Assembly (NCBI GenBank): GCA_034687125.1
Contig: JAQGBZ010000034.1
Location: forward strand, 276,474-340,473
Direction: 5' to 3'
DNA from: Neelides folsomi
Taxonomy: Eukaryota > Arthropoda > Collembola > Neelipleona > Neelidae
Length of the DNA stretch: 64,000 nucleotides
The notes under the pieces are model-generated. The model did no database searches and was not told the origin of the DNA. It saw only the letters and a program-made list of their open reading frames with translations. The position numbers were made by a program, and so were the translations under genes. The first letter of the stretch is position 1. The number at the start of each line of letters is the position of its first letter. Positions 62,001 to 64,000 of this stretch are shown piece by piece.

Positions 62001-64000
62001 TGGCACGGGTTGTTGGGAAGGGGCCCTCACCCCCACACCACCACAATGCCCGCATGTTATTACCTAAGGACGGACGGAGGACAAACGAGGAAGTAAGGAC
62101 CTTCGGAAACACTGAATAAGAACGAGGAGTGATTGTGGGGAGGAGAATAAAAGTCTGCATTGCAGGAATCATTCAAGACTCAATAGACCATAAACAATAA
62201 ATATCCCTCTTTCAAATATTCCTCCCATTCACAACCCGTCGTCGTCCCAGTGCCTTTCAAGCCCCTGACACATTAAAAATGACCCTTTTATTGTTCCTCA
62301 TTATCATTTATTATTTCCGAGAGCCTCCCCTCTCCACAATAGAATATCAATGGAGAATTACGGAATCAATCCCATTCCGATCCAGGCCCATCCAAGGAAC
62401 GCGGAAAGAAATATCCCCCACATTCATCACCTCGCTCCACCCGGAGTATTTGAGTAGAAAAAAAGAGAATCCTCCATCCAATTCCTCCAACAAAATATCA
62501 TTCAATATAAGCAAATAGTTGACCATAAATTCATTAAACCCACTCGTTTCAACAACCATTCTTGGAAATGTGTGACAAGTTTTCCCTCATTAATGCCTTC
62601 AAAAAAGGTGTTGTGAGGCGGCGTAAGGAAGTAATTGAGTTTCTTGGAAAGCGGAATGAAAGAAAGATAATTCCCAGAATGTTCTCACGATTCCCAAGGT
62701 TTGCCATTTTGCCCAAGAAAAGCATCTCATTTGGGGTTTCCCTCCCCATTGGACTGGGCGATCGTTGACCTCTTCCTTTCTTTATTTCCCACTTGGGCCC
62801 AATGGACTTCGTAAAAAGTGTCTGGTCTGGAAATGAGGGAGGGAGGAGCGGAGAAGGATCAGCTCCCAACCCTCCAATGGAGATCTCTCACACAATGTTC
62901 ATTGTTCAGAAGAATGGAGAAGACGTTGAGTGAGAGCGATAGCTTTTATAGCCAAGTGCATCTCAGCTCTCTGGTTTCTCTCACGATTTTGACGTTCAAC
63001 TTCTCAAGTGTTTTTCTCAATCTTTTTACATTTTATGCTCTTCAACCAGACCAATACTGAAAATATATAGAAAATACTTATACTTATGTACCCTGAATCT
63101 ATTGTATATAGCCCCTACATACATAGTCAATACAATAATATTGTACTATCAGTAGGTACATGTATCTGTATATGCTAACATTACATACTACAATGCTAAT
63201 ATGCTACATACTTGTACAGATACTTCTACACACTTGTAACAGACAAATTTGTATATGAAAGATGATGTTGCAATATGAGTCAAATGAATATTGGTAATAT
63301 ATTGGCTATATATTGGTAATCTTATATAAATATATAGGTTGTGTCATTTGAGAGATAATAATAAGAGCATGGAGATGAGTTTTGTCTAGCAGAAAGTCCT
63401 TCATTGTCATTCATTGGTCGCGCGTGGGTTCTCCGCCCATTGATGTCGAGGAACTGGCGCATTAACCTGTCTGTCCATTTGATCTCTTTGACCCTTCGCA
63501 CAAGAGGAAAACAACGAGTCTGATAAATCCCCAAACACCCGCTCTTAAGAAATCATAATAACTTTTTCCGCCAACCCCCTCGTATTGACATTGAACGAAA
63601 TTCCAGGGAGTTTTCCTCTCACTCTCTCCGCACCCCATTTGACTTTCAGTTTCTGGACCCCATTATGTCAGCCCTTTATGAACTCACACCTACTGGAATG
63701 GAGGACTATAAAAGACCCCTTACACCCACTCACAAAATTCCCAATATGGACCATATATTACAATATATTATATGTATTGTAATATATAATAGTATGAATA
63801 TATGATGTATATGAGAGTACCGGGTGACCAGTCTGATCCACTCATCTATAGTTAATATTGCGAAGATAGGAATATTATTTATAAACTGAATTAAATTATT
63901 AAAAACGGCGTTTTATAATAAAAATTACTAAATGCCTAATTATAAATTGATATTTAAAATGAGAATTTTCTTTTATTTATTTGTGGAAACCATCAACACA
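59034..64000. other. Region upstream of SoxD coding exon 1
   Basis: Probably includes SoxD 5' non-coding exon(s) and intron. Unique, more GC-balanced sequence at 59900-62900 between TA-rich stretches. One weak Ig-like two- or three-exon candidate on the minus strand at 61291-61801. Confidence 0.45.
59798..59847. repeat. 9-bp tandem repeat
   Basis: TGTTGGATG repeated four times, then two degenerate copies (GGTTGAATG-like). Confidence 0.8.

Noticed and set aside
1-64000. CRISPR arrays, operons, ribosome binding sites, tRNA and rRNA genes
   Set aside because: The sequence is eukaryotic with spliced genes. I found no tRNA B-box in context, rRNA segment or spaced repeat array by eye; a covariance-model scan would be decisive for tRNAs and small RNAs.

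Overview
The window is eukaryotic, intron-bearing, AT-rich animal DNA. Four protein-coding genes can be reconstructed, all on the minus strand, with very short introns (54-120 bp) next to long ones. The insulin-like peptide 7 found here points to a protostome, most likely an arthropod. The compact introns and TA-rich intergenic DNA would fit a crustacean such as a copepod, but nothing in the sequence proves that. No rRNA, tRNA, CRISPR or prokaryotic feature was seen.

Genes, in minus-strand order from the right. (1) A SoxD-family HMG-box transcription factor (nine coding exons, 58999 to 44569, about 762 aa) has a coiled coil, a PLNLS co-repressor motif and the SoxD HMG box. Its last exon lies behind a 67-bp intron. 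(2) A CIP/KIP cyclin-dependent kinase inhibitor (Dacapo/p27 type, main exon 36278 to 35801) has RALFG and QRRWNFNL motifs; its last short exon is unresolved. (3) An unusual HP1-type protein (27814 to 25825, about 574 aa) has a 290-residue basic/serine/acidic N-terminal extension, a chromodomain with an insertion and a C-terminal chromoshadow domain. (4) An insulin/relaxin-like peptide precursor orthologous to Drosophila Ilp7 (three exons, 19626 to 17270, 157 aa) has signal peptide, B chain, C peptide and A chain, and reading phase agrees at both introns.

The genes do not form a pathway. Three are regulators of chromatin, transcription or cell cycle, and one is a secreted hormone.

Mobile DNA: a 634-bp non-autonomous hAT-like element with an 8-bp target duplication (2390-3023); a 398-bp internally deleted mariner-type element that keeps the transposase helix-turn-helix (12359-12756); a 433-bp inverted-repeat element (16336-16768); and a 115-bp palindromic MITE (42027-42141). 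The remaining DNA alternates between more balanced unique sequence and TA/TACATA-rich islands, with several small tandem repeats and hairpins. I recognise no gene in 1-17 kb, 28-35 kb, 37-44 kb or 59-64 kb, apart from one weak Ig-like candidate near 61.3-61.8 kb described in the findings.
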